DNA from: Oegoconia quadripuncta
Lineage: Eukaryota > Arthropoda > Insecta > Lepidoptera > Autostichidae
Direction: 5' to 3'
Assembly: GCA_949316235.1 (NCBI GenBank)
Contig: OX438744.1
Coordinates: 1,674,001-1,738,000 of the forward strand
DNA length: 64,000 bases
This document shows, piece after piece, positions 43,901 through 58,900 of this stretch. The notes beneath the pieces were generated by a model, which had not been told where the DNA came from, did no database searches, and was given only the letters and a program-made list of their open reading frames with translations. Position numbers and translations under genes: made by a program. Positions within the stretch are counted from its first letter, which is position 1. Each line of letters opens with the position of its first letter.

Positions 43901-46900
43901 AGCAATAGTGTCAAAAACTCTAATAATAAGACAAAAAATGTGACGTTTTCAAGTGATAATTTTAATCCTACGAAATAAATATTTTTTTGATTTGATTTGA
44001 CAGCGGAACGGCGTGGGCGCTTATGCCGCACAATATAAATAACGTCATAAGTCGCCGGTAATTTTACCGTAATTTACGATCATTTATAATGACCGTAAAT
44101 TACTCGTATTTTACTAGCGTTTTCGGTAAAACTACGTAATTTTGCATCACTAGTAGCTTGACTTGAATTATGCCGCGGCCGTGTGAACATGTTCCTGAGT
44201 ATTATGTGGTCCTTTGATTGCTTTGCTCGTTAGTGGACCCAGAACTTGTATTGCGTCGTGGGGACCAGGGAGAGTAATTAAAAGAAACACAGTTGATTAT
44301 ACGCGTGTAATCCGTCCCGAATACATCGTACAGTCACATATACTACGCTTAACGTAGTTAGAGTTAGAAGGGTAGAGGTGCGTCATGACATATACTACAG
44401 TAGTCGTCAAGCAGTCGTCGGCAAACTTGGTGAACAAAATAACGGTTGGCGATCGTCGGTGATTGGTGGTTGGCCGATGTGGGCGGCCTTATTCCGCAGA
44501 TTTCCGACTTCAATCAGTTCAAAATACATTTATTTTATGACAAAATCGCATTAGAGCCTATAAACATGACTATAAGAGGATGTAGTTAATATACCGAACA
44601 TTCGCACTAAGAAGTTCGACACTTCATTCATCATCCGAACAGACGAGGCACGTAACTCCCTTCTGGCGTCAGTGTTTCCGGAATCTTACAACCTTGGTAT
44701 CTTGGCAGAGTGAATAGGCATTAACTGGGATCGCGTGCTTCATCTTCGACCACATCGTCACTTTCCATCAGCTGAGATTATGGTCAAACGCGTATCCAGT
44801 AAATTATAAGAGAAATCTGCGTTCTTAGAGGAATACTAATTAACCTAACCTAACCACACTAGATGGGCCAATAAATTGTACCCTGAAATTTTAAATAAAT
44901 AATAATATGCGAATACACACTTGCCAATGTCGCCGCTGCGGCTTAGTGTGCCAAGGCCCTAATCCGGCGATCGACTCATACCATCGACCGACGACCAAGT
45001 GTAACCCGGCCCTAATAAGGTTCACGTGTATACCAAACGGATACACCAAGGTGTATGTAGCCCGTGGTGCGTTGCAGACAAGTCGGTGATCCCGCGGCAG
45101 ATCGAGTTCGGGCTCCGCCTGGCGCTGGCCTGCTCCGCGCCCTGGGTGTCGGCCCCGCGCCATCTCGACATGATGAACGCCTCTCGGCCCATCGCGCTGC
45201 GAGTGGACACCACGGGGCTGTCGCCCGGAGCCCACTACGCCAGGTCAGTGTCGGTACCCTCCTCAACTATACAACCCATGCTGAGTTGGAGACCACCATG
45301 CGACACAATTAGATGGCAAACACAATGTTTACCTTTTTATGTGTATCGACTGTATAAAGCCGGGTCTTCTGCTCCAAAAAATAATAAAACATGTTTGCTG
45401 AACATGTTAGCAAAACATTGAAGTCTCATGCGAATTTTGAACAGAACTTCTACTTAATATGAAAATACGAAACTAATAAGCCGCCCTCCATATTCGCAAG
45501 CAACGATGAAATTAAAAATACCATCTCGCAGGCATGTTTTCCGTCCACCTCGGATAACATGTTCGCTTGTTTTTGCTAACAAAACAGGCCACGCCCATAT
45601 TTGGTTAGAATAACATGTTAGGTGTTAGGAAACCATAAAAACACGTCGCCCAAGACACGTCTTTACACTTTGTACTTGATTGTATGTGTCATGAGATGGG
45701 CTTAAATATTTTCTTCTTTCCTTTCTTACTCGGTTTTTTGGAACGAATCTTGAGAAATTAAGATGTGCAATTACTTATAGGTAAACACAACTTACAGTTA
45801 GGATAAACAAACGTTAACTAATTATAACAAGGAAAAACGACGCACTCTTTTCCACCATTTTAAAAGAAAACGGAAAAGTGCATTAAGTTTAACATTGATA
45901 ATAATATTGATTACAATATAACATGTTTTCTGTTTTTCGGCAATTACTATTAGCTAAATAAATTATTGCTACATATTTGTTTACTACGTTTATTCCCAGC
46001 ATCAACGCGTTTGACGTGGCCTGCATAGAGAAGGGCCCCGTGTTCCGGATCCCCATCACAGTGCTGCAGCCCGAGCCGCTCAAGCTGACGCAGCCCGGCT
46101 GTCCCATGATATGCGAGGAGAAGGTGTTATTCAAGCCGGCTGCGATTAGGAGGCATTTCGTTATAGGTAATTTCATAGATTTTAACCGCCTCCGTGGCTC
46201 AATGTAAACAACACTCGGTTTACGATTCGGAGGTCGCGGTTTTGATCCCCAGCGGGGTACATGTTTAGTACACGGTTTGGTTGGTGGTAGGGCATTTTAA
46301 ATGTCTGCCTGGCTAGCTACCACCATCTTATGTAAATATGTCGTCAACTAGCAATGTTAATATGTGATAGGAATGAGATAAGATAGCCAGTTCTCCCAAA
46401 TAAGATAGGGTTTCCGGGTCAGTACGCTGTCAACTTCGGCCTCATCTTTACTTAATAAAAAAATAGATGGTTATCTCCATTGCCAGTAATCCACTCATAA
46501 CCAAAGACCTTGTTCCTTGTTCGTTCGTTCCTTGTTCCTTGCTTTTTACCCGACTTCCCAGGAAAGAGTGTAATGTTTATATCGTTAGATTCGTCTTGAT
46601 GCCTAAAGTGTGAACCCGAGATGGATGTTTTCATTTATAATAAGTTGTATTTATGTAGTATATCAACCATCGGGTATCCACAACACAAGCCTATAGTTGC
46701 TTACTGTGAAACTAGATGGCGCTGTGTGTATGTCTAAGGATATTTATTTATTTGTACAATAAAGCGTTTACAAACAAAGAAACATGTTAATCAAATCTTT
46801 TTGCAACTTACACCCTTTTCAAACTGAGCAAAAACAGTAAAAAAGCACAGTCAGTGCTGCATTTCTCTTATTTTCTCAATTTAAAAAGAGCGTAAGTCGC

Positions 46901-49900
46901 ATGGAGAGTTTGATTAACTCGTTTTATTTATACAATAAATACGGCTGAATTTAGCTTGTAAGTAAAATCGCACTACCTACTGCGATCTATGATCATAAAT
47001 AAGTAAATAAAGTTTTATTCAGACCAGCGTCCATAGAGGTGCATATCGGCTGAGATATATCCTCGAACCGTAATGTATTGGGTCTTTTACCTATGAAATT
47101 AGAGTTTTTTTTCTTCAATAATCAATAATCAATAATTTATTTGCATGAATACAGTTATTTATATAAGTTCTTAATATAATTATAGTTCGGTGTATCCAGT
47201 CTGTTCGCAGACGTGCAAATATTAAAATCAAATACACTTTAAATCTTATACCATTTACAATTAAAAATAACAATGTCAAAAAGTCTTAATTCATTAAAAT
47301 AAAAATTATTACGTATACATGTCAATTATGGAAATGTCAATTATAAATATATTATTATTGTCATTGAGTAGGTAGAGAATGCAATATATTACGAATCTAA
47401 GTACTGTTTCACACTATAAAAACATTTATCATTAAGCCATTTCGTCAATTACCTTTTAAAACTCTCCTTATTCATTGTTTTAAGATCGTCAGGCAGTTTA
47501 TTATATAGTAATATGCACATATTAAATGAATTTTTTTGATAAATAAATGTATGACAGGGTGGTTGATATAATCGGTGTGCATATTTAGATCTGCCCTGCC
47601 TGGTGAAGACTTCCGAGTATAGTTTAAAATAGTGGGGATGTCGTTTTACAAAACAGCAAACATATCTAATATACATGCATGGGAGGGGAAGTATCTTTAA
47701 TTTTGTAAACAATGGCTTACAGCTATCCAGAAACCAGGCATTACATATAGCTCGTACACATTTTTTTTGCAGCTTAAAGACTTTGTCGATATTTACGGAG
47801 TTTCCCCATAATAATAGTCCGTAGTTTAGGACTGATGACACATAGCCATAATATGCTGCAAGAGCTGCTTCCACAGATACCGTTTGTCTTCGTTTATCAT
47901 ATGTACCAATTCCTGCGATTTTCAAAGCAATATCCAAATTTGTTTTTTATTTGGAAAATGGAATATTATTTCAATGTTTCAGATGAAATATTTTTTTAAT
48001 TTCTGTGCTAAATCACATAATGAAAAAAAATTGAACAGAGCTCTTTTCATGTGCTCCCATAATCATTTCTTAGATTCGCTGAAACTTTTATAAAGCCGTT
48101 ACTTTTAAAAATTAACGCTGCTTATACTTAACTTAATGTTATCCGATAATACACACAAAGTTTAGCTAAATTTGGATTTGCCGTTCCCAATAAAAAATCA
48201 AAAATGTTTATATAGAGAAAACAGAAATTCTTCATACAAAACGCCAATTTCATAGGTAAGGACCTAATATATCCTGATCGTTTCTTTGTATCTAAGTATG
48301 CATAACCTTGTGCCAAACACAAGGATCTGGAAGCCTTCTCTTACCGTAAAGACTTTTATTCCATAGCACCAACGGAAGCAACATGGGGTGTCCTCAGGAT
48401 ATCCACGGAAGACAAGGAGAAGACCGGCCGATTTCTAGTCCACACCATGCAAGTGATGCCGCGGAAGAGCTGCCGAAGCCACGAGAGTCAGAAGATGATC
48501 AATGTCACCGCCGAAGCGCCTACATTACTGCCCTTTCAACTAGTCGTAAGTTTATCACGTACCAGGAACAAAGTACTCTGGGCCTTAAGCCTCATCGAAA
48601 TGAGGCGTTCTCAGAAAAAGAAAATCATAGATGGTCTTTGATAGTTTGAAATCGTTCTGAAAAAAAAAAACTGTTTGCCTCAGTCCCTTTGCCTTGTGGC
48701 GTAATTTAGTTTCTTCTACATATGAATACCAGATGTGTAAAAAGCATATTATTGATAGTACAATCACCTTTTTTAAAGTATCATGCCCATAAAGTTAATA
48801 ATCGACTAACAAAGGTATCCAAAAAATTGAGTAACTCTGTGTGTGTTTTTTTTTTTACGAAAACGCCACGTTTTTTACTTAGAAAATCACCCCACGGCTA
48901 TGTGTGTGTATTGACTTGAAAAATACATTTTTTTTTCATAATTATCGAGATATTCTTTGCATTAAACACAGATGTCTTTTCATAATTATCGAGATATTCT
49001 TTGCATTAAACACAGATGTCTTGTACACCAGTAGAAAGTAAATAAATTGTTTGGTGTGTAAAGAAGTTTTATGATGTCGGCGTACTATGGTGTAAGTGTG
49101 TGCGTAAGGAACGTATAACCCGCATTGGGACAGCGTGGCGAACTATGGTCCATACTCCCCCATATATGAGGGAATGCCTAGATCACTGCAGTGGGATGTT
49201 CACGGGCTGATGATGATGATGAATTTTTTCTTTATTTATATTTAAAATGTTGAGAACATTTTGTAAACATGCTGAATTTCCTTGAAATATATTTTGTTAT
49301 AACTTAGACTAATTATAAAGCAAACACCTTCGACCTCATGTTCACTTAACATCAGGTGTGATTGAGGTCAAGTACGAACCTGTCATGCATAAAAAAAAAG
49401 AAAAAAAAAGAACAATAATGCTATTTTGTAAATGACAATAGTGCAATGTGTGACATTCAAACGTTTTTAATGAAACATTAACTCATTGCTTTCTTCGTTC
49501 CAGGGTGGCGTAACCCTAGAAATAGTAATAGCGAAGTACTGGGCGAACATCGGCGAGCTAGTGGTAGACTACAACATTGAATTTCACGGACTAAAGCCGG
49601 ACTTTGGCCCACGATTGGTAATGTCTGCGGGGGAAGGTGTGCGGGGAGTACTCCTTTCATCCCTCAGGCTGCAGGACGTGCAACCCTCAGCGACCCTCAA
49701 GTACAGTGAGCCAGTTGTTAGGTGAGTGATGGTGAAGTACCAGGGGTACATACGACAGTGGGATATTACAATATACTCATATTAAGTTACATGCTCCGGC
49801 TTTAGGCTAAGCATAAGCATTTGAGTGTGTGAATGTTGAAATTAGCGACTCTCGAAGATCCTCAAGAGTGATAGGGAAGTACTAGGGATACATATGCTAC

Positions 49901-52900
49901 TGGAAGATTATAAAAGCTATGAGTTTCCATGTCGTGAAGCCGATGGGGGTGCTGTTTTCTCTCAAACTGCGGGACATACGGCCCTCAGCGACCCTCAAAT
50001 TCAATTAACCGATTGATCCGTATGCGACAGTACCAGGCGTTCAGAAGTCGCGTTCGATTAAAGAAAAGCATATATGATTAACAAAAAAGCAGAATTCACG
50101 AGTTTATTACGGTTAGGGTCCTAGGAAATTACAGCATTAGATGTAAATCTAAAGGCAGGCCATTGTGTCGTTTTCTATAGTTATTTTAGAAACAATAAAA
50201 ACTTTTTAACAACTTAATGTAAACTAACCGCCTCCGTGGCTCAATGTAAACATCATTGGGTTTACGATTCGGAGGTCGCGGGTTCGATCCCAGCCGGGTA
50301 CATGTTTTAAGTACTCAGTTTGGTTGGTGGTAGGGCATTTTAAATGTCCGCCTGGTTACCTACCACCATCTTATTTAAATCTGCCGCCAAGCAGCAATTT
50401 TAATAGCATTGTTGTGTTCTGGTTGTCAGAGATAAGATAGGCAGTCCCCCAAATGTGTTAGGGTTTCCGGGGTCAGTACGCTTCCACCTTCGACCTCATC
50501 TTCACTTAACATCAGGTGTGATTGAGGTCAAGTACCGACCCGTTTAGCATAAAAAAAATCATCTACTCAGCTGTTAGTATAACTAGGACCCCTGGTATCC
50601 CAAAGTCAAAATATTTGCGGCATACACATTTATTATCCGTCGATACTGATCTGAATTTTTTCGATCGAGCGATTAAAAGACGTGGCGTCCACACAGCGTG
50701 CGGCAAACGACCGAGGCACCTTTGAGCAAACCTAAAAAGCTGACCACTATACCAAAAGGTTGCGGATTCGAATCCCGCTTGGGGCATATGTTCGTGTGAT
50801 GAATACGGACATGTGTACCCGAGTTATGGATGTTTTCATTTATAATAAGTATTTATTTACAAAAAAAATATATGTATTTATGTAGTATATCAACCATCTG
50901 GTATCCACAACACAAGCCTATTGCTTACTGTGGAACTAGATGGCGCTGTGTGTATGTCTAAGGATATTTATTTATTTGTTTGTACAATAAAGCGTTTACA
51001 AACAAAGATACAAGTCAATCAAACCTTTTTGCACCTTACACTATTTATTTTTAGCCCTATATTTTGCGTGTACTTTTGTATGTTCTGTTTTTATTGAACT
51101 GTACAGTAGTCTAAATTATGTGTATTAATTAATTATAAATCTTATTCAATGTATGTGTGTGGCTGGAGAAACAAATAAACGTTTATCTATCTATCTGTCT
51201 ATCTTACACACTTTTGCTTGGATATATAGGCTTGTGTTGTGGATACACCCACAACACAAGCCTATATTTGCTTACTGTAGAACTAGATGGCGCTGTGTGT
51301 ATGTCTAAGGTTATTATTATGGTGATGCATTAATCGTGTGCTTCTGTATTATTGCAGACCTTCAGAGTCCAAACTGACGCCCCTGACCGCGAGAGACGTG
51401 ATTCCACCGAGCAGACAGATATACCAGCTCATCAACACATATAACTTTCACATAGCGAAAGCCACAGAGGTATATATATACTCGCGGCCTCGTGCTCTAG
51501 TTCCTTTCGTTTAAAAAAAAATCTCTAAATAAATAATCTAAAATATGTATTACACATGCAGATCGCTGTAGTCTATTTAGAATTTAAAAATTCAAAGAAA
51601 CATAGTTACATTATAAAATGAAATCTAGAACTAGATGGCGCTGTGTGTATGTGCAAAGATAAAAAAAAACTACCGGTTTTTATGAAAGCTGAATCTGTAG
51701 CAACATGTAAACGTGTTTCATTGAATTTATTAGTTTCAAAATAACTACGGGAATCGTTCAGCAATCGTCATACGTTCCTTTTATTATTATTATTATTATT
51801 TTTAAATTCTTTATTGCACACAAAAATAAAATACAATGAACATTTGACATAAATGATGAAGTGTACATACTTTTCTTTTGTGCTTGTATTATGTGTATAA
51901 CACGATCTCATCAGTGTTTTAATAAGTATATAATTAATATAATTTTAACCGCCTTCGTGGCTCTAATGTAAACAACATAGGGTTTACGAATCGGAGGTCG
52001 CGCGTTCGATCCTCAGCGGGGTATATGTTTAGACCCAGTTTGGTTGGTGGTAGGGCATTTTAATTGTCCGCCTGGCTACCACCATCTTATCTAAATCTGT
52101 CGCCAAACAGCAATGTTAATAGCATTGTGTGTTCCGGATGTCAGAGATAAGATAGCCAGTTCCCCAAATGTTTAGTTTCCGGGTCAGTACGCTGCCCTTC
52201 GGCCTCATCTTCACTTAACATCAGGTGTGATTAAGGGCAAGTGCTAACCCGGTGTACATAAAAAAATAAATAATAACATGTAAATCCTATGAACAGTGCT
52301 ACTCATTCTCAAATATAAAATATGCAGGCTTATCCGTTATCTAGTATCCATAGTACAAGCTTCGCTTAGTTTGGGACTAGATGATTGGTGTAAGTGTCCG
52401 CAATATTTATTTATTTATAAAACGATTTTCGGTGGTCATCGTGATCCGTCTTAATAATTGTGGATAATCGGAGCAACACAAAGTTATTTGCAGTACTTTA
52501 AGGCCCGTATTAATAAATCAATCTCAATATAAGTCTTGAGGCTGTATTAACCGAGATGCGTCTTAAGCAGTTGAAGCTATCTCAAGCTCCATGCTAATTT
52601 ATAAACCAATCTTGAGGTCTACTTAGCTGCGATCACTTCTCAAGTATTCGCCTCAGCAGCGAACGAATGATAGTCTTGAGTTTCGTTTATTAATACGCGC
52701 ACCTCGTCAAGTGAGTACTGCTTGAGTATGCACGTGCTTTTCAGGTCTCAAGTTAGGTTTATAATAAATCATTTATTTTTTCCAGACAATAAGGTCCATC
52801 TTTGTTAGTACAGTCACCTATAACTACGTTAATAAACAGTGGTAGACATTGAAACTTTAAAATAACAATTGTGAATTCAAATGTCAATTGAAAAATTAAA

Positions 52901-55900
52901 ACACAAAGAAAAATCAGAATTGAAACATGGAAATTAAATTATATTAATTTGAAATTATTTTGAAAATTGATCAACACGTTTACTTGAGGATGGTTTTATT
53001 AATACAGGCCTAAAAAATCTGAAACTAAATTACTACAGCTCGACATTCTTATCTGTTAGAAAAATAAACATGCCTATGCTGTAGGACGTTTTGTTTATTA
53101 GTGACAAAATTGACAAACAGTAACTATGTAAATATATAAACAACAGTTCAAATATAGAAAAGGGCACCAGCCAGTAACTTCAACACACCCCTCTTAATCT
53201 TAATGTTTTTAGAAAGGTTAGTTAACAAATAGACCTAAGAAAAAGAAAAGAACATTAACGATTAAAAAGAATAGACAAATAATACCACTAACAAAACACG
53301 ATCCATAAAATCAATTACCTATATATTAATTATGTAAGACCAATGTTTTTAGTACACTTGTCATGTTTTAAACGACCTAATGCCTTTGTTAAAACGTCCG
53401 CCCACATATCTTCAGTCGGTACGAACATAACTTCCACAACCCTTTCAGAAACTTTCTCCCTTATAAAATGGAAACGGGTGTCAATGTGCTTGGTGCGACT
53501 GTGGTGAACTGGATTTTGTGCTAATTTAATTGCAGACTGACTATCACTATATAACGTCCTACTTTATTAGTCCCGATCCCTTTAACACATGATTGGGTCA
53601 GTTAAATATATTCATTTGAACTTAAAAATAAATCAGTACCGTTAACTAAAAAAACTTCAACTACAAAAACTTCCTAGTGGTACTACTCTGAATAATGCCT
53701 ATACGATGGCATTAATGCTAGCAGTGTGTATGTGTGTGTGTCGTCAGGTCCGCCTGCAGCGGAATGGCAACAACGCGTTGCCTACGCGCGCCCGCCCGTA
53801 GACAGGTACTTGCCGCCCGACCCGAGTCGACCGACGACCCGAATCAGCTGTTCATGGGAGTATTGAACTTGATTTTATTTCGCGAAATCAGAGTAATTCC
53901 CCCTCTATCGCCTCCATCTAATACATCGAATTTTTGGTGTTTGCACCACAACCACCATGGGTCACCATCACATAACTAATAATAATGTCGGACAAACACA
54001 TTGATTACCCGACCTCAAATTACGATACCCTTACTATGAGTTACTAGGTAAGTTTCCTGAGGTCAGAACATCCAGATCATAGAAAATTTTAAAAAGGAAC
54101 TCGGTACCTATAACCTCTTGCTGCGAACAAATCTCATACAGCTCCAGTCATCAGAATAACAACATGTTAAATACTAGCAAATACCTACCTACCTGAGAAA
54201 TAATTGCTGAACTTTGTTCACTTCGGGATACAACAGCTAGCGCTCGCTAAATGACTACGATTAGCCTGTCTACTTACAAAATTATCCTTTTTTTTATTCA
54301 CTACGGGTTAGCACTTGACCTCAATCACGCCTGATGTTAAGTGAGGATGAAGATGAAGGTGGACGCGTGCTTACCCGAAAGCATTCGGTAAATTAATAAA
54401 AATAATAATAATATCGGAAAAATACTGATTACCTGGCTTCAAACTATGATTCAGGTTGATAAGTAATTTACCTATCATTCATACATAGCAGTCGATTTTG
54501 GAGGTAACCTACATTCATTCGGTTAATTATACCATACCATTATCAGATTGAACCACTGTTTTAGTTAGCTAAATAACTTAGGTACATAATCTCGGAGTCG
54601 CCTATCGCTAATTAAGATAGCTTAGCATACCTATCTACAGAATAATTCGTTTTGTTTAACCTGTCGGTCCGCCAAGCTCCAATATGGCGTTCCTGCGCAT
54701 TCCAATGCCGCGTGGACACGCCAACAAACATCCATTCACGGCACAGAACAGCAATTCACCTAGTATAACAATAATTAATATCCAAACTAAGACACAATTC
54801 GCTTCCAACCACGTGTTGGTGCGCGAGCGCAACTAGCGGTGCGGAGGCGTGCGTACGGTCTCCCGGCGGAGAGGAACTGCTCGAGTGCGGGAGCCCGTCC
54901 GCCCGTGAGGCCCGCGGCACAACTCACTCCGCGTCCCCGCTTCGCCTCTCCATGCATTCAAACAAACTAATACGAAACTAAACATAAATAAAACCAAATC
55001 TTTTGAAACATTTTCACAATTTATTTAAGTAATTCTGATAAACATCACACACAATTAAAACAAAGCTTACCTATCATACATAACGCACGTCTGTCTTTCA
55101 AAATGAGTGGCTGGTCGAACGAAGAGAGTTTATTGCTTTTAGAATATTACCAAAACCAAAAAAGAGATATTGATGGCAACTTTTGTTCTTTGCTTGTATT
55201 TCAAATAAAAGTAGGTTAAACCAAACGTAATTGCCGATACAAGTTCGGTGTCCGCCATGCTTGGATGTACGTAGCATACTGGCGCATTCACAAGCATGTA
55301 AACGAGTTCCAAATGCCAAGCGAGATTTGTGGACGCTTGGGGCTTGTAGATGCTTGTCGAGCCTTGGCAAGCGTGGAAACGCACCATAAGACTTCGGGTC
55401 AAGCGAGCGGCCAATGACCCTGTTACAGACCAACGACTTATAGCACCAGCTGATTCATTGCGCGTTTGTAAGAACTAAATTTTGTGTTTTGACTTAAAAT
55501 AATAGTTTATTAAACTGTTTTAAAATAACGATCGTTATACTCACTCTGTAGGTACCTATAACTACGTATTATGTAAACAAATCTAGGAAGTAGGTACATT
55601 TTAATCGATGACAACAAAATAATTTGGTAAGTAGGTAGGTATAGGTCCAACTAGGTATCGAGATAATCTGATAATGAATCCGGGAGTTGGATAGTAGAAC
55701 TCTTAGATGGCTAGTGGCTGCTAGTTTGAGCTTATTTGATTTGTTTTGACAAGTTCAACACATTTCACTTGGTGACCAGGGTCTGATGATGGAATAGGTA
55801 GATAGTAGAACTCTTCAACAGCGTAGTGTGCTTTGTCGACATTATATCGAACTAATACTAGATAGGTACCTACCTACCTAACTATTTGGGGATCGAACCC

Positions 55901-58900
55901 AACCCATCGATATCATTACATCTCAGTAGACGAAAACTTTCAGACGTTCCGAGTCTGCTGTATCCCGCGTGCATATCGCTCCCGAACAATGAAATGACTG
56001 GTAGTAGTAGACAGACAAGACAGAGACAGAGCCACGCGCGGCGGCAGAGACAGAGAATTCGCGCGATCTGGCAATGTCGCCAACCGCGGATTTTCTGTCT
56101 CTGTTTTTCTAATTGCTTTTATGTTATGCGCTCTCGTCATACAAGCAAGTTCTTTTTGATCGGTTGAAGGCTGCGGTGTGCGTGTGTGTGTGTAAACAAT
56201 TCGTCCGCCTTCCAGTAAAGTAATGAACAGGCAGGAAAGGAATAATATGTTTATGGTTAATTATTTTTAATGTTATTTTATTTTTATTTTTCTTTTTTTA
56301 TAACTATACTTTTTTTTGAACCCTTTGGACTAGCACTATCATGTGTTGACGGGATCGGGGTTAATAAATTAGGACCTTATATATAACCACGCAATTTAAC
56401 TTACCAGTAATTTCAGATACGAAGCGACGCAAATAACAAGATTCTTTAGTAGCTGCTGTTAACGCCATGTATTCAGCTTCGGCAGATGATAAAGCCACCG
56501 TAGGCTGCTTCTTACTTTCCCATGAGACCGGTCCGTTCGCCAACTCCATGTAAAAGCCTGTGTATGAACGACGAGTCTGGGTACAATTAGCCCAATCAGC
56601 ATCTGCATAGCAGTAAAGGGGCTTACCACTTTTTCTATAAGTAATAGAGTAGTTAATAGTACCTTTTAAGTACTGCAACACTCTTTTAGCTGCCAGCCAA
56701 TGCGACTTATTATACTTGGAACTAAACTGCCCCAAGAAGCTAGTAGCAAACGCTATGTCAGGACGAGTATTAACAGCCAAAAAGATCAGAGAACCTACTA
56801 GTTCCTGATATGGATATGAACAAACCTCAGTTATTTCGTCACTACTTGTGACGTCGAGTTTTGTATTCTGTAAAGGAGTACTCACCGGTTTGCAGTTCTG
56901 CATACCAAACTTCAACAAAAGTTTATCAATGTAGGTATGCTGACTTAATACCAAACTATTAGTATTATGAGTTATATTTAACCCCAAACAATATTTTAAA
57001 GGACCTAAATCTTTAAGACTAAAAGATTTTTCCAAGTCAGATTTGACAGTGTCAAAAGTCTTATCACTGTCATAGAATAAAATGATATCATCTACAAAGA
57101 TGGCCATTATGACTAACTCCTCTCCAAAAAGTTTCTTATACACGCAGGGTTCCGATGGTGTTTTTGAAAAACCTATGGAGAGTAGAGTTTGATCTAACTT
57201 TTTATTCCATGCCCGTGGTGCTTGTTTAAGCCCATATAAAGACTTTTGCAACAAGCATACCTTATCCTCGCAATTAATGGAGAATCCAGGAGGCTGTTCC
57301 ATGTAAACTTCCTCTTCGAGATCTCCGTTGAGAAAAGCAGTATCCACGTCCATATGCCGACTTTTTAGTCCCATCTCGACAGCTAAAGCAAAGAGTGTAC
57401 GTAAGGAAGACATTCTGACTACAGGAGAAAAAGTTTCGTAGTAGTCTCTTCCTGCTACTTGATTAAAGCCTTTTGCTACGAGACGCGCCTTATACTTTGC
57501 AATAGTGCCTTGTGCATCTCTCTTGAGTCTAAACACCCATTTGCAAGGTATGACTTTCTTACCTGATCTGTCTACCAACCTCCACGTTTTGAGTTTCTGA
57601 AGGGAGTTGTACTCATTTGCCATTGCCTGTCGCCACTTAATAGCATCTACAGCATTGATCGCCTCCGCATAAGTGGTAGGTTCATTTGGCTCTACCAATG
57701 AGCTACTAACTTGATAGGACAAGAAATCGGGTGGGTTCCTCTCTCTAGTAGGATATCGCCGCTCCATTATGATGGAACTATTTTCTTCTTCAGTTTCAGA
57801 TGGCTGTCCGAGTGCAGAAACCGCTTCAGGAGTCTCTACCTGAATTTGACATTGATCATTTACATTTGTTTCTTCCAGTACAGGAGCATCTGCATCAGAA
57901 GAAAAAATAATAGGAGTAGATAGTTCGGTAGGAACAATAGAATTTGATTCCGTATTATTTGCATGTAAGAAACAGTCTTCAAAGAAAGTAACATCACGAG
58001 ACTTTATTACTTTTCTCGGAAAGCGAGCATTACGAAAGTAATAGGAATTCGGATCATCAGAGTATCCAACAAAGAACAATTCTTCTGCTTTTATATCAAG
58101 CTTCCTTCTACTGCAAGAGGGAATATGGACCAGTGCTTTACAACCAAACACTCTTAAATGATTTAAGTCTGGTTTTTGACCATACCATTTCTCGTACGGT
58201 GTTTTACAATTAAGGGCACGATGAGGACATCTGTTCTTCAGATATACAGCCATTTCGAATGCGTCTTGCCAGTAGGCCTTTGAAGAAAAACTGCCGGCCA
58301 GTAGAGAGCGAGCTTTTTCTATGATCGACCTATTGGTGCGCTCTGCCACACCATTTGACTGGGGGCTATATGGCGCTGTCGTTTGATGCTGTATTCCCTG
58401 TGAACGTAAATATTCAGTAAGTTCCTTATTAACAAACTCTGTCCCATTGTCGGTCCTAAGAGTTTTTATATGAGCACCTGTTTGTTTCTCTACCAATGCT
58501 TGAAAAAATACAAACTTGGTTTTCACCTCTGCCTTTGAAGCAATAAAATATATAAATATACAACGTGTAAAATCGTCAATAAATAACAGAGCATACCTAT
58601 TTCCTTGGAAAGATACTTCTGACATCGGACCACACAGATCTGAGTGGATCAGCTCCAGTGGCTCAGTCGCTCTTGTAAAGGAAGCTCTTTTAAAAAACTT
58701 TCTTGTCTGCTTGGCTTCAATACATGTTATACAAGGTTCTTTATCTACTAAGTTAAAGTTAACAATAGTCTGACCTTTTAGTGATTGCATACCAAAACGA
58801 CAAAGATGACCTAACCTTCTATGCCACAACCGATATTGTGATACGCCGGTAGCACCACCAAGTGTTACATTGTAGGTCAACTTGGGAGGAACCTTAACAG

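Larger units (their letters stand above)
53556..56379. mobile_element. DNA transposon inserted in Copia pol
   Basis: Terminal inverted repeats of about 35 bp: gtcctactttattagtcccg at left; cggggttaataaattaggac at right, each followed inward by gatccc and acacatg pairs. TATATAAC stands on both sides (53548-53555 and 56380-56387), a candidate 8-bp duplication, although four extra bases (ctta) separate it from the right repeat. Carries a SINE-A fragment (54296-54376), a GC-rich stretch (54660-54950) and no long transposase frame. Confidence 0.68.
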
